Below the pieces are notes generated by a model. That model was not told where the DNA came from. It saw only the letters and a list, made by a program, of their open reading frames with translations, and searched no databases. This document shows, in pieces, positions 45,063-55,237 of a stretch of DNA of 64,000 bases. The stretch's first letter is position 1. Each line of letters starts with the position of its first letter. Source of the stretch: Streptomyces sp. NBC_00193. GTDB taxonomy: Bacteria; Actinomycetota; Actinomycetes; Streptomycetales; Streptomycetaceae. The stretch is taken from assembly GCF_026342735.1 (NCBI RefSeq), contig NZ_JAPEMM010000001.1, positions 4,898,001 through 4,962,000 of the forward strand, written 5' to 3'. A program made the translations under genes and the position numbers.

Positions 45063-45098
45063 AGCTTTCGTGGCAGACGGGAGCTTTCGTGGCAGACG
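45063..45098. repeat. 17-bp direct repeat ahead of the carboxypeptidase gene
   Basis: AGCTTTCGTGGCAGACG occurs at 45063-45079 and 45082-45098, with a 19-bp period, 17 bp before the ATG. The separation is close to two helical turns. It could be a paired binding site or a slippage duplication. Confidence 0.7.
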
Positions 45099-45114
45099 AC
45101 GCCCAGGGGGGCAC

Positions 45115-48072
45115 ATGAGGCACCGCGCGAGATCGATCCTCGCCGCAAGCGCATTCGTGTTCGGCACCACACTGGCCGCACTACCCGCAGCGGCCCAGGC
45201 CCAGCCCGGTGCGGCGGACCGGTCCGCCGCCGACGAGGTGCGGGTCTACGACGCCGACATCACCAAGGAGCAGGTCCCGCTGGTCCTGGCGGCCGGCCAG
45301 GACGCGCACGAGCTCTCCGAACGCGCCCCGGAGACCGGGACCGCCAAGGTCGAGCTCTTCCTCACCGGCGGTCAGGCCAAGGAACTGGCGGCTCAGGGGA
45401 TCACGCTCGCCGAACGCAAGGTCCCGGCCAAGGCGGCGGCGCGCTCGCTGGCGGCCGGCGACGGGGTCTTCCGCCCGTACAGCGGCAAGGGCGGGCTCCA
45501 GGAGGAGATCCTGCGCACGGCCCAGGAGAACCCGGGCCTCACCAAGGTCGTCTCCATCGGCAAGACCGTCCAGGGCAAGGACATCCTCGCCCTGAAGGTC
45601 AGCAAGAACGCCAAGAAGACCAGGGACGGCGGCAAGCCCTCCACGCTGTTCATGTCGAACCAGCACGCCCGCGAGTGGATCACCCCGGAGATGACCCGGC
45701 GGCTGATGCACCACACCCTCGACAACTACGGCAAGGATCCGCGGATCACCAAGCTGGTGGACTCCACCGAGCTGTGGTTCCTGCTCTCCGCCAACCCCGA
45801 CGGCTACGACTACACCTTCGCCCCCGACGGCCAGCGGCTGTGGCGCAAGAACCTGCGCGACAACAACGCCGACGGCAAGATCACCACGGGCGACGGAGTC
45901 GACCTCAACCGCAACTTCGCCTACAAGTGGGGCTACGACAACGAGGGCTCCTCGCCCAACGAGTCGAGCGAGACCTACCGCGGCACCAAGGCCGCCTCGG
46001 AGCCCGAGACCGTCGCCCTGGACACGTTCCAGAAGCGCATCGGCTTCGACTACGCCATCAACTACCACTCCGCCGCCGAGCTGATCCTCTACGGCGTCGG
46101 CTGGCAGGTGGCCACCCCCACCCCCGACGACGTCGCCTACAAGGCGCTCGCCGGCACGCCGGAGAACCCGGCCGTCCCGGGCTACTACCCGCAGGTCTCC
46201 TCCGAGCTGTACACCACCAACGGCGAAGCGGACAGCCAGGCGGCCAACGCCAACGGCATCATGATGTTCACGCCGGAGATGACCACCTGCCAGACGGCCT
46301 CCGCGATCGACCCGAACGACCAGTGGAAGCCCGAGGACTGCGCCTCCGGCTTCAACTTCCCGGACGACGAGAAGCTCATCCAGGCCGAGTTCGCCAAGAA
46401 CATCCCCTTCGCGCTGTCCGTCGCCGAGAGCGCCGAACACCCGGACCGGCCGAAGTCCTCGCTGGGGCTGACCGCCGCGGACTTCACCCTGGACCCCTTC
46501 ACCACCTCCTACGCGGCCCGCGGTGAGGACCAGAAGGTCGCCGTCACGGCCCGCAAGGCGCTGAAGGACAAGGAGCTGAACTACCGCGTCAACGGGGGCC
46601 GCACCCACGACGAGGACCTCGAGGCCTGGAAGGGCGGCGAGGTCTACGGCGGCGAGGACAACAACTGGTTCGACGAGTACCGGGCCGAGGTCGAGGGCGC
46701 CAGGCCCGGCGACAAGGTCGAGGTCTGGTTCACCGGCCGCGACCGCGGCAAGCAGGTCTCCAGCGAGCACTTCACGTACACGGTGGCCGAGCGGCCGCGC
46801 GCCGACGTGCTGGTGATCGCCGAGGAGGGCGCCCCGGCACAGCACGCGCAGGAGTACGTGGACGCCCTGAAGGCCAACGGCAAGAGCGCGGCGGTCTGGG
46901 ACGTGGCCGTCCAGGGCGCCCCGCACCACCTCGGAGCCCTCTCCCACTTCCGTACGGCCGTCCACTACACCGGGGCCAAGTCCCCGGGCGGCGACACCCA
47001 GCTTGCGGTGCGCGACTACCTCAACGAGGGCGGCAAGCTGATCGAGGCCGGCGAGCTGGCGGGCGGCAACGCCCAGGTCGGCCGCGCCGTGACCAACGAC
47101 TTCAGCCAGTACTTCCTCGGCGCCTACGGCCGCGCGGGGGTCACCGGCCCCACCGGCTTCACCGGCGCAGGCTCCCTGACCGGGGTCAACGGCGCCCTCG
47201 GCAACGCCACGGGCAACCCGCTCGACCGCCCGGGCTCCTACACGGTCACCTCCGACACCCTGCCCGCGGCGCAGTTCCCGCAGTTCAAGAGCGCGCAGGC
47301 GGGCCAGTACGCCGGAGTCGTGAACCCGTACGCCCCGTACGCCGGCGCGTCGATGGCCTCGGCCACGCACGCGGACGACGACTGGAAGCGCCTCACCCGC
47401 ACCATCGACCTCACCGGGGTCACCGCGGCCGACCAGCCGAAGCTCAAGATGGCGCTGAACTGGAACACCGAGGAGGGCTACGACCACGCGGTCCTGGAGT
47501 CCCGTACCGCGGGCGGCGACGACTGGACCACGCTGCCCGAGGCGAGCGGCCTGACCACCACCACCGTGCCCGAGGAGTGCGGGGCCGGGTTCTTCATCAA
47601 CGGCCACCCCTTCCTGCGCCGCTACCTCACCCTCGACGCCGGCGGCTGCACCCCGCAGGGCACCAGCGGCACCTGGAACTCCTTCACCGGTGCCTCCGGC
47701 GGCTGGAAGCAGGTCTCCTTCGACCTGAGCATGTACGCGGGCAAGACCGTCGAGGTCTCCCTCGCCTACATCACCGACCCGGGCTCGGGCGGCCGCGGAG
47801 TCTTCGCGGACGAGGCCCGCGTCTCGCTCGGCGCCACCGACCAGGCGGTCGAGGGCTTCGAGTCCTCGCTCGGCGTCTGGAGCGCCCAGGGCGCACCTGC
47901 CGGAAGCCCTGATGTTCCGGGCGATTGGTCCCGGTCGGGCGAGCTGTTCAAGTCCTACGCCTCCGTCACTACGCGTGACACCGTGCTCCTGGGCTTCGGC
48001 CTGGAACACGTGCCGGCCGCGGCCGATCGCGCCGTACTCGTCGGTAAGGCGCTCCGCTCGCTGAACCACTGA
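45115..48072 (+). CDS. Secreted zinc carboxypeptidase, M14 family, multidomain
   Basis: A 985-residue exported metalloprotease. The signal peptide covers about residues 1-29. A pro-domain leads to the M14 catalytic domain (about 120-430) with zinc ligands His184 and Glu187 in NQHAREW, His318 in YHSAAE, and catalytic Glu388 in MMFTPEM. It removes C-terminal amino acids from peptides outside the cell. The remaining 550 residues hold beta-sandwich and Rossmann-like segments (RADVLVIAEEGAPAQHAQEYV) and an immune-inhibitor-A-like jellyroll (LKMALNWNTEEGYDHAVLES, WKQVSFDLSMYAGKTVEVSL). AGGGGGGCAC precedes the ATG. It is transcribed alone between whiA and gap. Confidence 0.92.
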   Translation: MRHRARSILAASAFVFGTTLAALPAAAQAQPGAADRSAADEVRVYDADITKEQVPLVLAAGQDAHELSERAPETGTAKVELFLTGGQAKELAAQGITLAERKVPAKAAARSLAAGDGVFRPYSGKGGLQEEILRTAQENPGLTKVVSIGKTVQGKDILALKVSKNAKKTRDGGKPSTLFMSNQHAREWITPEMTRRLMHHTLDNYGKDPRITKLVDSTELWFLLSANPDGYDYTFAPDGQRLWRKNLRDNNADGKITTGDGVDLNRNFAYKWGYDNEGSSPNESSETYRGTKAASEPETVALDTFQKRIGFDYAINYHSAAELILYGVGWQVATPTPDDVAYKALAGTPENPAVPGYYPQVSSELYTTNGEADSQAANANGIMMFTPEMTTCQTASAIDPNDQWKPEDCASGFNFPDDEKLIQAEFAKNIPFALSVAESAEHPDRPKSSLGLTAADFTLDPFTTSYAARGEDQKVAVTARKALKDKELNYRVNGGRTHDEDLEAWKGGEVYGGEDNNWFDEYRAEVEGARPGDKVEVWFTGRDRGKQVSSEHFTYTVAERPRADVLVIAEEGAPAQHAQEYVDALKANGKSAAVWDVAVQGAPHHLGALSHFRTAVHYTGAKSPGGDTQLAVRDYLNEGGKLIEAGELAGGNAQVGRAVTNDFSQYFLGAYGRAGVTGPTGFTGAGSLTGVNGALGNATGNPLDRPGSYTVTSDTLPAAQFPQFKSAQAGQYAGVVNPYAPYAGASMASATHADDDWKRLTRTIDLTGVTAADQPKLKMALNWNTEEGYDHAVLESRTAGGDDWTTLPEASGLTTTTVPEECGAGFFINGHPFLRRYLTLDAGGCTPQGTSGTWNSFTGASGGWKQVSFDLSMYAGKTVEVSLAYITDPGSGGRGVFADEARVSLGATDQAVEGFESSLGVWSAQGAPAGSPDVPGDWSRSGELFKSYASVTTRDTVLLGFGLEHVPAAADRAVLVGKALRSLNH

Positions 48073-48280
48073 TCAGAGGCCCCGACGGCGCTCACCGTGA
48101 GTGACCGGGCACAAAGTCCCCGAGGTCCCGTACTCGTCCTGGAGTGCGGGGCTTCGGGGCGTGTCACGGGATGCTCGATGTCACTCAGAAGCTCACGGAG
48201 AGGTAGTGTCGTAAGCGGTCGGGGACATCCCATACAGCTCGCTGGCGGACAGGCCGGCGCACCAACGAGGAGATCGGTTC

Positions 48281-49285
<1,005 letters not shown>

Positions 49286-49425
49286 GCACCACAGCAGGCA
49301 CCACGATGTGAGCACCGGGGCTCGGGCAGCGCGATGAAGCGCTGTACGGGCCCTGTTGCTTGCCTCGTACCCCTCTCGCCCCGCACGGGTAGAGTCCTGG
49401 GCTGGGAAAAGGAGTAGAAAACAGC

Positions 49426-50637
49426 ATGAAGACGATCGACGAACTTCTCACCGAGGGCGTATCCGGCAAGCGGGTCTTCGTCCGCGCCGACCTCAACGTG
49501 CCGCTCTCGAACGGCGAGATCACCGACGACGGCCGCATCCGCGCCGTGCAGCCGACCATCGCGAAGCTCGCCGAAGCCGGCGCCCGCGTGATCGTGGCCT
49601 CGCACCTGGGCCGCCCCAAGGGCGCCCCGGACCCGGCCTTCTCGCTGGCGCCCGCCGCCGCCCGCCTCGGCGAGCTGCTCGGCGCGGACGTCGCGTTCGC
49701 CACCGACACCGTCGGCGCCTCCGCCAAGGAGACCGTCGCCGCCCTCGCCGACGGCCAGGTCGCCGTCATCGAGAACCTGCGCTTCAACGCCGGTGAGACC
49801 GCGAAGGACGACGCCGAGCGCGGCGCCTTCGCGGACCAGCTCGCCGAGCTGGCCGACGTCTACGTCGGTGACGGCTTCGGCGCTGTCCACCGCAAGCACG
49901 CCTCGGTCTTCGACCTCCCCGCGCGCCTCCCGCACGCGGCCGGCTACCTCATCGCCACCGAGGTCGGCGTCCTGAAGAAGCTGACCGCCGAGGTCAAGCG
50001 CCCGTACGTGGTCATCCTCGGCGGCGCCAAGGTCTCCGACAAGCTCGCCGTCATCGACGAGCTGCTCGGCAAGGCCGACCGCCTCCTCATCGGCGGCGGC
50101 ATGGCGTACACCTTCCTCTACGCCAAGGGCTACGAGGTCGGCATCTCCCTGCTCCAGAAGGACCAGGTGGACGTCGTCAAGGAGTACATGGCGCGCGCCG
50201 AGAAGAACGGTGTCGAGCTGGTCCTCCCGGTCGACATCCTCGCCTCCAAGGACTTCCCGGACCTGAAGACCAAGGCTCCGGCCGACTTCATCACCGTGGA
50301 CGCGGACAAGATCCCCGCCGACCAGGAGGGTCTGGACATCGGTCCCAAGACCCGCGAGCTGTACGCCTCGAAGATCGCCGACGCGGAGACCGTGTTCTGG
50401 AACGGTCCCGTGGGCGTCTTCGAGCACCCCGACTACGCCGGCGGCACCCGCGCCATCGCGCAGGCCCTCGTCGACAGCAGCGCGTTCACCGTCGTCGGCG
50501 GTGGCGACTCGGCCGCCGCCGTGCGCACGCTCGGCTTCGACGAGAACGCTTTCGGCCACATTTCGACCGGTGGCGGCGCCTCCCTCGAGTACCTCGAGGG
50601 CAAGACGCTCCCCGGCCTCGCCGCACTGGAGGTCTGA
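49426..50637 (+). CDS. pgk: Phosphoglycerate kinase
   Basis: 403 residues, normal family length. Signatures are KRVFVRADLNVPLSNGEITDDGRI, VASHLGRPKGAPDP, VYVGDGFGAVHRKHASVFDL, VILGGAKVSDKLAVIDELL and VVGGGDSAAAV near the nucleotide site. It transfers phosphate from 1,3-bisphosphoglycerate to ADP. The start follows AAAAGGAGTAG. tpiA begins 6 bp after the stop, so pgk-tpiA is an operon and the tpiA ribosome site lies in the pgk end. Confidence 0.98.
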   Translation: MKTIDELLTEGVSGKRVFVRADLNVPLSNGEITDDGRIRAVQPTIAKLAEAGARVIVASHLGRPKGAPDPAFSLAPAAARLGELLGADVAFATDTVGASAKETVAALADGQVAVIENLRFNAGETAKDDAERGAFADQLAELADVYVGDGFGAVHRKHASVFDLPARLPHAAGYLIATEVGVLKKLTAEVKRPYVVILGGAKVSDKLAVIDELLGKADRLLIGGGMAYTFLYAKGYEVGISLLQKDQVDVVKEYMARAEKNGVELVLPVDILASKDFPDLKTKAPADFITVDADKIPADQEGLDIGPKTRELYASKIADAETVFWNGPVGVFEHPDYAGGTRAIAQALVDSSAFTVVGGGDSAAAVRTLGFDENAFGHISTGGGASLEYLEGKTLPGLAALEV

Positions 50638-50643
50638 ACCCTG

Positions 50644-51432
50644 ATGACTGAGAACACCGCCGGCCGTACCCCGCTGATGGCGGGCAACTGGAAGATGAAC
50701 CTCAACCACCTCGAGGCCATCGCCCACGTCCAGAAGCTCGCCTTCGCCCTGGCCGACAAGGACTACGACTTCGTCGAGGTCGCGGTCCTGCCGCCCTTCG
50801 TCGACCTCCGTTCGGTCCAGACCCTGGTCGACGGCGACAAGCTGAAGATCAAGTACGGCGCCCAGGACATCTCGGCCCACGACTCGGGCGCCTACACCGG
50901 CGAGATCTCCGGCCCGATGCTCTCGAAGCTGAAGTGCACGTTCGTGGCCGTCGGCCACAGCGAGCGCCGCCAGTACCACGGCGAGAGCGACGAGATCTGC
51001 AACGCCAAGGTCAAGGCCGCCTACAAGCACGGGATCACGCCGATCCTGTGCGTCGGCGAGGGCCTGGACATCCGCAAGGCCGGCCAGCAGGTGCAGTACA
51101 CGCTGAACCAGCTCGACGGCGGCCTCAAGGACATCCCGGCCGAGCAGGTCGAGTCCATCGTGATCGCGTACGAGCCCGTCTGGGCCATCGGGACCGGCGA
51201 AGTCGCCACCCCCGAGGACGCGCAGGAGGTCTGCGGTGCCATCCGCGGCCGTCTCGCGGAGCTGTACTCGCAGGAGCTGGCCGACAAGGTCCGCATCCAG
51301 TACGGCGGCTCGGTCAAGTCCGGCAACATCGCCGCGATCATGGCCCAGCCCGACGTCGACGGCGCCCTGATCGGCGGCGCGGCGCTGGACGCGGACGAGT
51401 TCGTCAAGATCGTCCGTTTCCGCGACCAGTGA
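50644..51432 (+). CDS. tpiA: Triosephosphate isomerase
   Basis: A 262-residue TIM barrel. Substrate Lys and Asn are in MAGNWKMNLNH, the electrophilic His in VAVGHSERRQYHGE, the catalytic Glu in IVIAYEPVWAIGTG, and the phosphate loop in IQYGGSVKSGN and GALIGGAALDADEF. It interconverts dihydroxyacetone phosphate and glyceraldehyde 3-phosphate. It starts 6 bp after pgk, with GGAGG inside the last pgk codons. A GC hairpin follows the stop. Confidence 0.98.
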   Translation: MTENTAGRTPLMAGNWKMNLNHLEAIAHVQKLAFALADKDYDFVEVAVLPPFVDLRSVQTLVDGDKLKIKYGAQDISAHDSGAYTGEISGPMLSKLKCTFVAVGHSERRQYHGESDEICNAKVKAAYKHGITPILCVGEGLDIRKAGQQVQYTLNQLDGGLKDIPAEQVESIVIAYEPVWAIGTGEVATPEDAQEVCGAIRGRLAELYSQELADKVRIQYGGSVKSGNIAAIMAQPDVDGALIGGAALDADEFVKIVRFRDQ

Positions 51433-51475
51433 CGCTCATCGTGAGTATGCGGTAGGACGGATCCGTCGTACCCTT

Positions 51476-51513
51476 GCGGGGGCCAGCAGGCTGAACCAGC
51501 TGCTGGCCCCCGC
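51476..51513 (+). terminator. GC-rich hairpin after tpiA
   Basis: GCGGGGGCCAGCAG and CTGCTGGCCCCCGC form a perfect 14-bp stem with a 10-nt loop, 43 nt after tpiA. There is no T-run. It probably ends the pgk-tpiA transcript or limits read-through into secG. Confidence 0.75.
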
Positions 51514-51575
51514 GCTCGTGAGCGGCACCGCGGGAACGCCTGAAAGCCAGTAAGCCAGGAAAGTAGGAATCAGCC

Positions 51576-51812
51576 GTGATTATGGGGTTCGAGATCGCCT
51601 TGGTCGTCTTCAGCGCCCTGCTGATGCTGCTCGTGCTGATGCACAAGGGCAAGGGCGGCGGTCTTTCCGACATGTTCGGCGGCGGTATGCAGTCGTCGGT
51701 CGGCGGCTCCTCGGTCGCGGAGCGCAACCTCGACCGCATCACCGTGGTGGTCGGTCTGCTCTGGTTCGCGTGCATCGTCGCACTCGGTCTGCTCATGAAG
51801 ACGAGCAGCTGA
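51576..51812 (+). CDS. secG: Preprotein translocase subunit SecG
   Basis: A 78-residue membrane protein with two helices. MGFEIALVVFSALLMLLVLM is followed by the cytoplasmic Gly-rich loop HKGKGGGLSDMFGGGMQSSVGGSSVAERNLDRIT, then VVVGLLWFACIVALGLLM. SecG is the accessory subunit of the SecYEG channel. The GTG at 51576 follows AGGAAAGTAGGAA; an ATG at 51582 is an alternative two codons in. The tpiA-secG linkage is common in Streptomyces. Confidence 0.95.
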   Translation: MIMGFEIALVVFSALLMLLVLMHKGKGGGLSDMFGGGMQSSVGGSSVAERNLDRITVVVGLLWFACIVALGLLMKTSS

Positions 51813-51881
51813 ACCGTTCTGGCCATTCCGCCGGTCCGGTCGGCTCCCCCCGGCCTATCATGAGGTCCGGCGTTCTTGTCT

Positions 51882-51901
51882 GGAATGGGTAACTCCATTC
51901 C
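51882..51901. promoter_or_regulatory. Inverted repeat abutting the rbpA-like promoter
   Basis: GGAATGG and CCATTCC form a 7-bp stem around a 6-nt loop ending at the base before the -35 candidate. It could be an operator for the downstream gene or the end of the secG transcript. Confidence 0.4.
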
Positions 51902-51929
51902 TGGACGGGCGTTGGGCCTTACGTAGACT
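51902..51929 (+). promoter_or_regulatory. Candidate HrdB-type promoter of the rbpA-like gene
   Basis: TGGACG (51902-51907) and TAGACT (51924-51929) are 16 bp apart, each one change or fewer from the usual core bases. The transcript start would be near 51936, leaving a leader of about 55 nt with GGGAG before the GTG at 51991. Confidence 0.55.
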
Positions 51930-51990
51930 TGGGCGCCCGCGACGGAATCCACTCACGTTTCGCGGCACCATCACGCAGGGAGTTACGACC

Positions 51991-52326
51991 GTGGCAAGTG
52001 GCAACGCGATCCGTGGTAGTCGGGTCGGAGCGGGGCCGATGGGTGAGGCCGAGCGCGGCGAGTCCGCGCCCCGCCTGCGCATCTCCTTCTGGTGCTCGAA
52101 CGGGCACGAGACGCAGCCGAGCTTCGCCAGCGACGCGCAGGTGCCGGACACCTGGGACTGCCCGCGCTGCGGGTTCCCGGCCGGCCAGGACCGGGACAAC
52201 CCTCCCGCACCGCCGCGCACCGAGCCGTACAAGACGCACCTGGCGTACGTACGGGAGCGGCGGACCGACGCGGACGGCGAGGCGATCCTCGCCGAGGCGC
52301 TCGCCAAACTGCGCGGCGAGATCTGA
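51991..52326 (+). CDS. rbpA: RbpA-family RNA polymerase-binding protein
   Basis: A 111-residue small protein with a zinc-knuckle core CSNGHETQPSFASDAQVPDT, WDCPRCG. YKTHLAYVRERRTDADGEAILAEALAKLR is the C-terminal helix that in RbpA docks on the principal sigma factor. The basic N-terminal stretch ASGNAIRGSRVGAGPMGEAERG is also RbpA-like. RbpA stabilises the sigma-HrdB holoenzyme and open complex. The sequence is more divergent than the main Streptomyces RbpA, so it may be a paralogue. It starts with GTG after CAGGGAGTTACGACC and ends before a perfect 18-bp terminator. Confidence 0.85.
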   Translation: MASGNAIRGSRVGAGPMGEAERGESAPRLRISFWCSNGHETQPSFASDAQVPDTWDCPRCGFPAGQDRDNPPAPPRTEPYKTHLAYVRERRTDADGEAILAEALAKLRGEI

Positions 52327-52365
52327 CGCGTTCCCACCGAACGACAGACTGACCAACATGGCATC

Positions 52366-52412
52366 CGGCCCGGCCCGCAGGAGTCTTCTCTCCTGCGGGC
52401 CGGGCCGCTTTG
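52366..52412 (+). terminator. Rho-independent terminator of the rbpA-like gene
   Basis: A perfect 18-bp inverted repeat (52366-52383 with 52390-52107 counted onward to 52407) surrounds TCTTCT and is followed by CTTTG. It lies 39 nt after the stop and isolates the gene from pgi. Confidence 0.88.
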
Positions 52413-52481
52413 TGTCGGTTGTGCCCCTTCCCATCCCTTAGGTTGGAACCGGCGGGGCACGACAGGACAGGAAGTGGGTTG

Positions 52482-54143
52482 ATGTCCGAGATGAACGCAG
52501 ACAGCCGTACGAGGCTCAACCGGATGCCCGAGTGGGCCGCACTCGGCAAGCACCGGGACGAGCTGGGGCAGACGCATCTGCGGGAGCTGTTCGCGGCGGA
52601 TCCGGGCCGGGGCACCGGCTACACCTTGCGGGTCGGGGACCTGCACATCGACTACTCGAAGCACCTCGTGAACGACGAGACGCTGACACTGCTGCGCGAA
52701 CTGGCCGCGGCGACCGGCGTGGCCGAGCTGCGCGAGGCCATGTTCCGCGGCGAGAAGATCAACACGACCGAGGACCGGGCGGTCCTGCACACCGCGCTGC
52801 GCGCACCGGCCGACGCGGTCGTCGAGGTGGACGGCGAGAACGTCGTTCCCGGCGTCCACGCGGTCCTCGACAAGATGGCGGCCTTCGCCGACCGGGTCAG
52901 GTCGGGGGAGTGGACCGGCTCCACCGGCAAGCGCATCAAGAACGTCGTCAACGTGGGCATCGGCGGCTCCGACCTCGGTCCGGCGATGGCGTACGAGGCG
53001 CTGCGCGCCTTCTCGGACCGCGGCCTGACGGTCCGCTTCGTCTCCAACGTGGACGGCGCCGACCTCCACGAGGCCGTACGGGACCTGGATCCGGCCGAGA
53101 CGCTGTTCATCATCGCGTCGAAGACCTTCACGACGATCGAGACCATCACCAACGCCACCTCGGCGCGGGAATGGCTGCTCGCGGGTGTCGGCGGCGACGA
53201 GGCGGCCGTGGCACGGCACTTCGTGGCGCTCTCCACCAACGAGGAGAAGGTCGCCGGGTTCGGCATCGACACGGCCAACATGTTCGAGTTCTGGGACTGG
53301 GTCGGCGGGCGCTACTCCTTCGACTCCGCGATCGGTCTGTCCCTGATGATCGCGATCGGTCCGGACGCGTTCCGGGAACTGCTCGGCGGATTCCACGCCA
53401 TGGACGAGCACTTCCGCACGGCGCCCGCCGAGGAGAACGCCCCGCTGCTGCTGGGCCTGTTGGGGATCTGGTACGGGGCCTTCTTCGACGCGCAGTCGCA
53501 CGCGGTGCTCCCGTACAGCCACTACCTCTCCCGGTTCACCGCGTACTTGCAGCAGCTGGACATGGAGTCCAACGGCAAGTCGGTGGACCGCGACGGCAAC
53601 CCGGTGGACTGGCAGACCGGGCCGGTGGTGTGGGGCACGCCCGGCACCAACGGCCAGCACGCCTACTACCAGTTGATCCACCAGGGCACCAAGGTGATCC
53701 CGGCGGACTTCATCGGCTTCGCCCGTCCGGTGGGCGAACTGCCGCCGGCGCTGGCGGCCCAGCACGACCTGCTGATGGCGAACTTCTTCGCGCAGACGCA
53801 GGCGCTGGCCTTCGGCAAGACGGCGGACGAGGTCCGGGCGGAGGGCGTCGCCGAACCGCTCGTCCCGCACAAGACCTTCGCGGGCAACCACCCGACGACG
53901 ACGATCCTGGCGACCGAGCTCACTCCGGCGGTCCTGGGCCAGCTGATCGCGCTCTACGAGCACAAGGTGTTCGTCCAGGGCGCGGTGTGGAACATCGACT
54001 CCTTCGACCAGTGGGGCGTGGAGCTCGGGAAGGTGCTGGCCAAGCGGATCGAGCCGGCGCTGACCGACGGCACGGACGTACCGGGCCTGGACGCGTCGAC
54101 GCGCGCGCTGGTGTCCGCGTACCGCTCGCTGCGGGGCCGCTGA
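52482..54143 (+). CDS. pgi: Glucose-6-phosphate isomerase
   Basis: A 553-residue enzyme converting glucose 6-phosphate and fructose 6-phosphate. The sugar isomerase core shows NVGIGGSDLGPAMAYEAL, FIIASKTFTTIETITNATSAREWLL, WDWVGGRYSFDSAIGLSL and the signature LPYSHYLSRFTAYLQQLDMESNGK. GTNGQHAYYQLIHQGTKVIPADF and KTFAGNHPTTTI hold the catalytic Glu/His/Lys region. The ATG at 52482 follows AGGAAGTGGGTTG. It is transcribed alone and converges on pgl, the end of the pentose phosphate operon, with a bidirectional terminator between them. The two routes out of glucose 6-phosphate therefore sit tail to tail. Confidence 0.98.
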   Translation: MSEMNADSRTRLNRMPEWAALGKHRDELGQTHLRELFAADPGRGTGYTLRVGDLHIDYSKHLVNDETLTLLRELAAATGVAELREAMFRGEKINTTEDRAVLHTALRAPADAVVEVDGENVVPGVHAVLDKMAAFADRVRSGEWTGSTGKRIKNVVNVGIGGSDLGPAMAYEALRAFSDRGLTVRFVSNVDGADLHEAVRDLDPAETLFIIASKTFTTIETITNATSAREWLLAGVGGDEAAVARHFVALSTNEEKVAGFGIDTANMFEFWDWVGGRYSFDSAIGLSLMIAIGPDAFRELLGGFHAMDEHFRTAPAEENAPLLLGLLGIWYGAFFDAQSHAVLPYSHYLSRFTAYLQQLDMESNGKSVDRDGNPVDWQTGPVVWGTPGTNGQHAYYQLIHQGTKVIPADFIGFARPVGELPPALAAQHDLLMANFFAQTQALAFGKTADEVRAEGVAEPLVPHKTFAGNHPTTTILATELTPAVLGQLIALYEHKVFVQGAVWNIDSFDQWGVELGKVLAKRIEPALTDGTDVPGLDASTRALVSAYRSLRGR

Positions 54144-54184
54144 CGGCAAACGGCGGCACACGCCGACACGCACCGGTGAACGCG

Positions 54185-54222
54185 GACAGGGCCCGCTCTC
54201 CTCGTGGAGGGCGGGCCCTGTC
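54185..54222. terminator. Bidirectional terminator between pgi and pgl
   Basis: A 17-bp stem (GACAGGGCCCGCTCTCC with its complement, one G-U) around TCGT lies 42 nt after pgi and 14 nt after the pgl stop on the other strand. Symmetric position suits termination of both operons. Confidence 0.85.
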
Positions 54223-54235
54223 GTGTCCTACGGGG

Positions 54236-55024
54236 TCAGGCGGAGGCCGGCGGGTACATGGCCGGCGGGAGCTTCGCGGCCGCCGCGCGGTCGAGGAGCC
54301 ACAGGGTGCGGGAGCGGCCGTACGCGGCGGCCGCCGGCGCCTGGACCTCGCCCGCTCCGCCCAGCGCGATCGCCACCGCTCCGGCCTTGTCCTCGCCGGC
54401 CGCCAGCAGCCAGACCTCGCGGGCCGCCCGGATCGCCGGGAGGGTGAGCGAGATGCGGGTCGGCGGCGGCTTGGGCGCGCCGTGGACGCCGACGACGGTG
54501 CGCTCGCTCTCGCGGGACGCCGGGTGCTCGGGGAAGAGCGAGGCCACGTGCGTGTCCGGGCCGACGCCCAGCATCAGGACGTCGAAGCGGGGGACCGGGC
54601 CGTGGTCCTCGGGGCGGGAGGCTTTGCGGAGCTCCTCCGCGTAGGAGGCGGCCGCCGCGTCCACGTCGTCCCCGTAGGGGCCGTCGGAGGCGGGCATGGC
54701 ATGGACCCGGGCGGGGTCCACCGGGACGGCGTCCAGCAGGGCCTCACGGGCCTGTACGTGGTTGCGTTCGGGGTCGGCGGCGGGCACGTAGCGCTCGTCG
54801 CCCCACCACAGGTCGATCCGCGACCAGTCGACGGCGTCGCGGGCCGGGGCGGTGGCCAGCGCGGCGAGGAGGCCGTTGCCGTTGCGGCCGCCGGTGAGGA
54901 CCACGGACGCGGTGCCGCGGGCCGCCTGTGCGTCCACGATCTTCGTGATCAGCCGGGCGGCCGCGGCCTGGGCCATCAGCTCCTTGTCCCGGTGGACGAC
55001 GACCTGGGGAGTCGTCATACCCAT
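54236..55024 (-). CDS. pgl: 6-phosphogluconolactonase
   Basis: 262 residues of the DevB/NagB-like fold. SVVLTGGRNGNGLLAALA is the phosphate loop, WSRIDLWWGDERYVPAADPERN holds catalytic residues, and FDVLMLGVGPDTHVASLFP and LPAIRAAREVWLLAAGEDKAGAV complete the family pattern. It hydrolyses 6-phosphogluconolactone from Zwf. ATG at 55024 has AAGGCGG at 6 nt; a second ATG at 55018 gives a start closer to some homologues. It is the last gene of tkt-tal-zwf-opcA-pgl but is separated from opcA by 233 bp holding a 147-bp palindrome. Confidence 0.94.
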   Translation of the reverse strand: MGMTTPQVVVHRDKELMAQAAAARLITKIVDAQAARGTASVVLTGGRNGNGLLAALATAPARDAVDWSRIDLWWGDERYVPAADPERNHVQAREALLDAVPVDPARVHAMPASDGPYGDDVDAAAASYAEELRKASRPEDHGPVPRFDVLMLGVGPDTHVASLFPEHPASRESERTVVGVHGAPKPPPTRISLTLPAIRAAREVWLLAAGEDKAGAVAIALGGAGEVQAPAAAAYGRSRTLWLLDRAAAAKLPPAMYPPASA

Positions 55025-55090
55025 GTGCTGCCGCCTTGTCGGTAGTTCTGCGTGCGGGTGCGGGTCCGGACGCCGCTGCGCGGGGCCTTC

Positions 55091-55237
55091 CCCCACCCCG
55101 CCCCTTCCCGAAACCGGGGCTCCGCCCCGGACCCCGGTCCTCAAACGCCGGACGGGCTGGAAATCCAGCCTCGCCGGCGTTTGAGGCGCGGGGTCTGGGG
55201 CGGAGCCCCAGGGAACGGTGGAAGGGCGGGTAGGGGA
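55091..55237. repeat. Dispersed intergenic palindrome, copy C (complete)
   Basis: Core arms 55116-55161 and 55164-55209 are 46-bp reverse complements with about seven mismatches and a 2-nt loop. Outer arms (CCCCTTCCCG against GGAAGGGCGGGTAGGGG) extend pairing to 55091-55237. In RNA it would be one long hairpin inside the opcA-pgl spacer. It shares its sequence with copies A (16552-16757) and B (34101-34176). Confidence 0.88.

Noticed and set aside
45181..48069. 962-residue minus-strand frame opposite the carboxypeptidase
   Set aside because: It has the same compositional shadow pattern; the plus-strand frame has signal peptide, zinc ligands and ribosome site.
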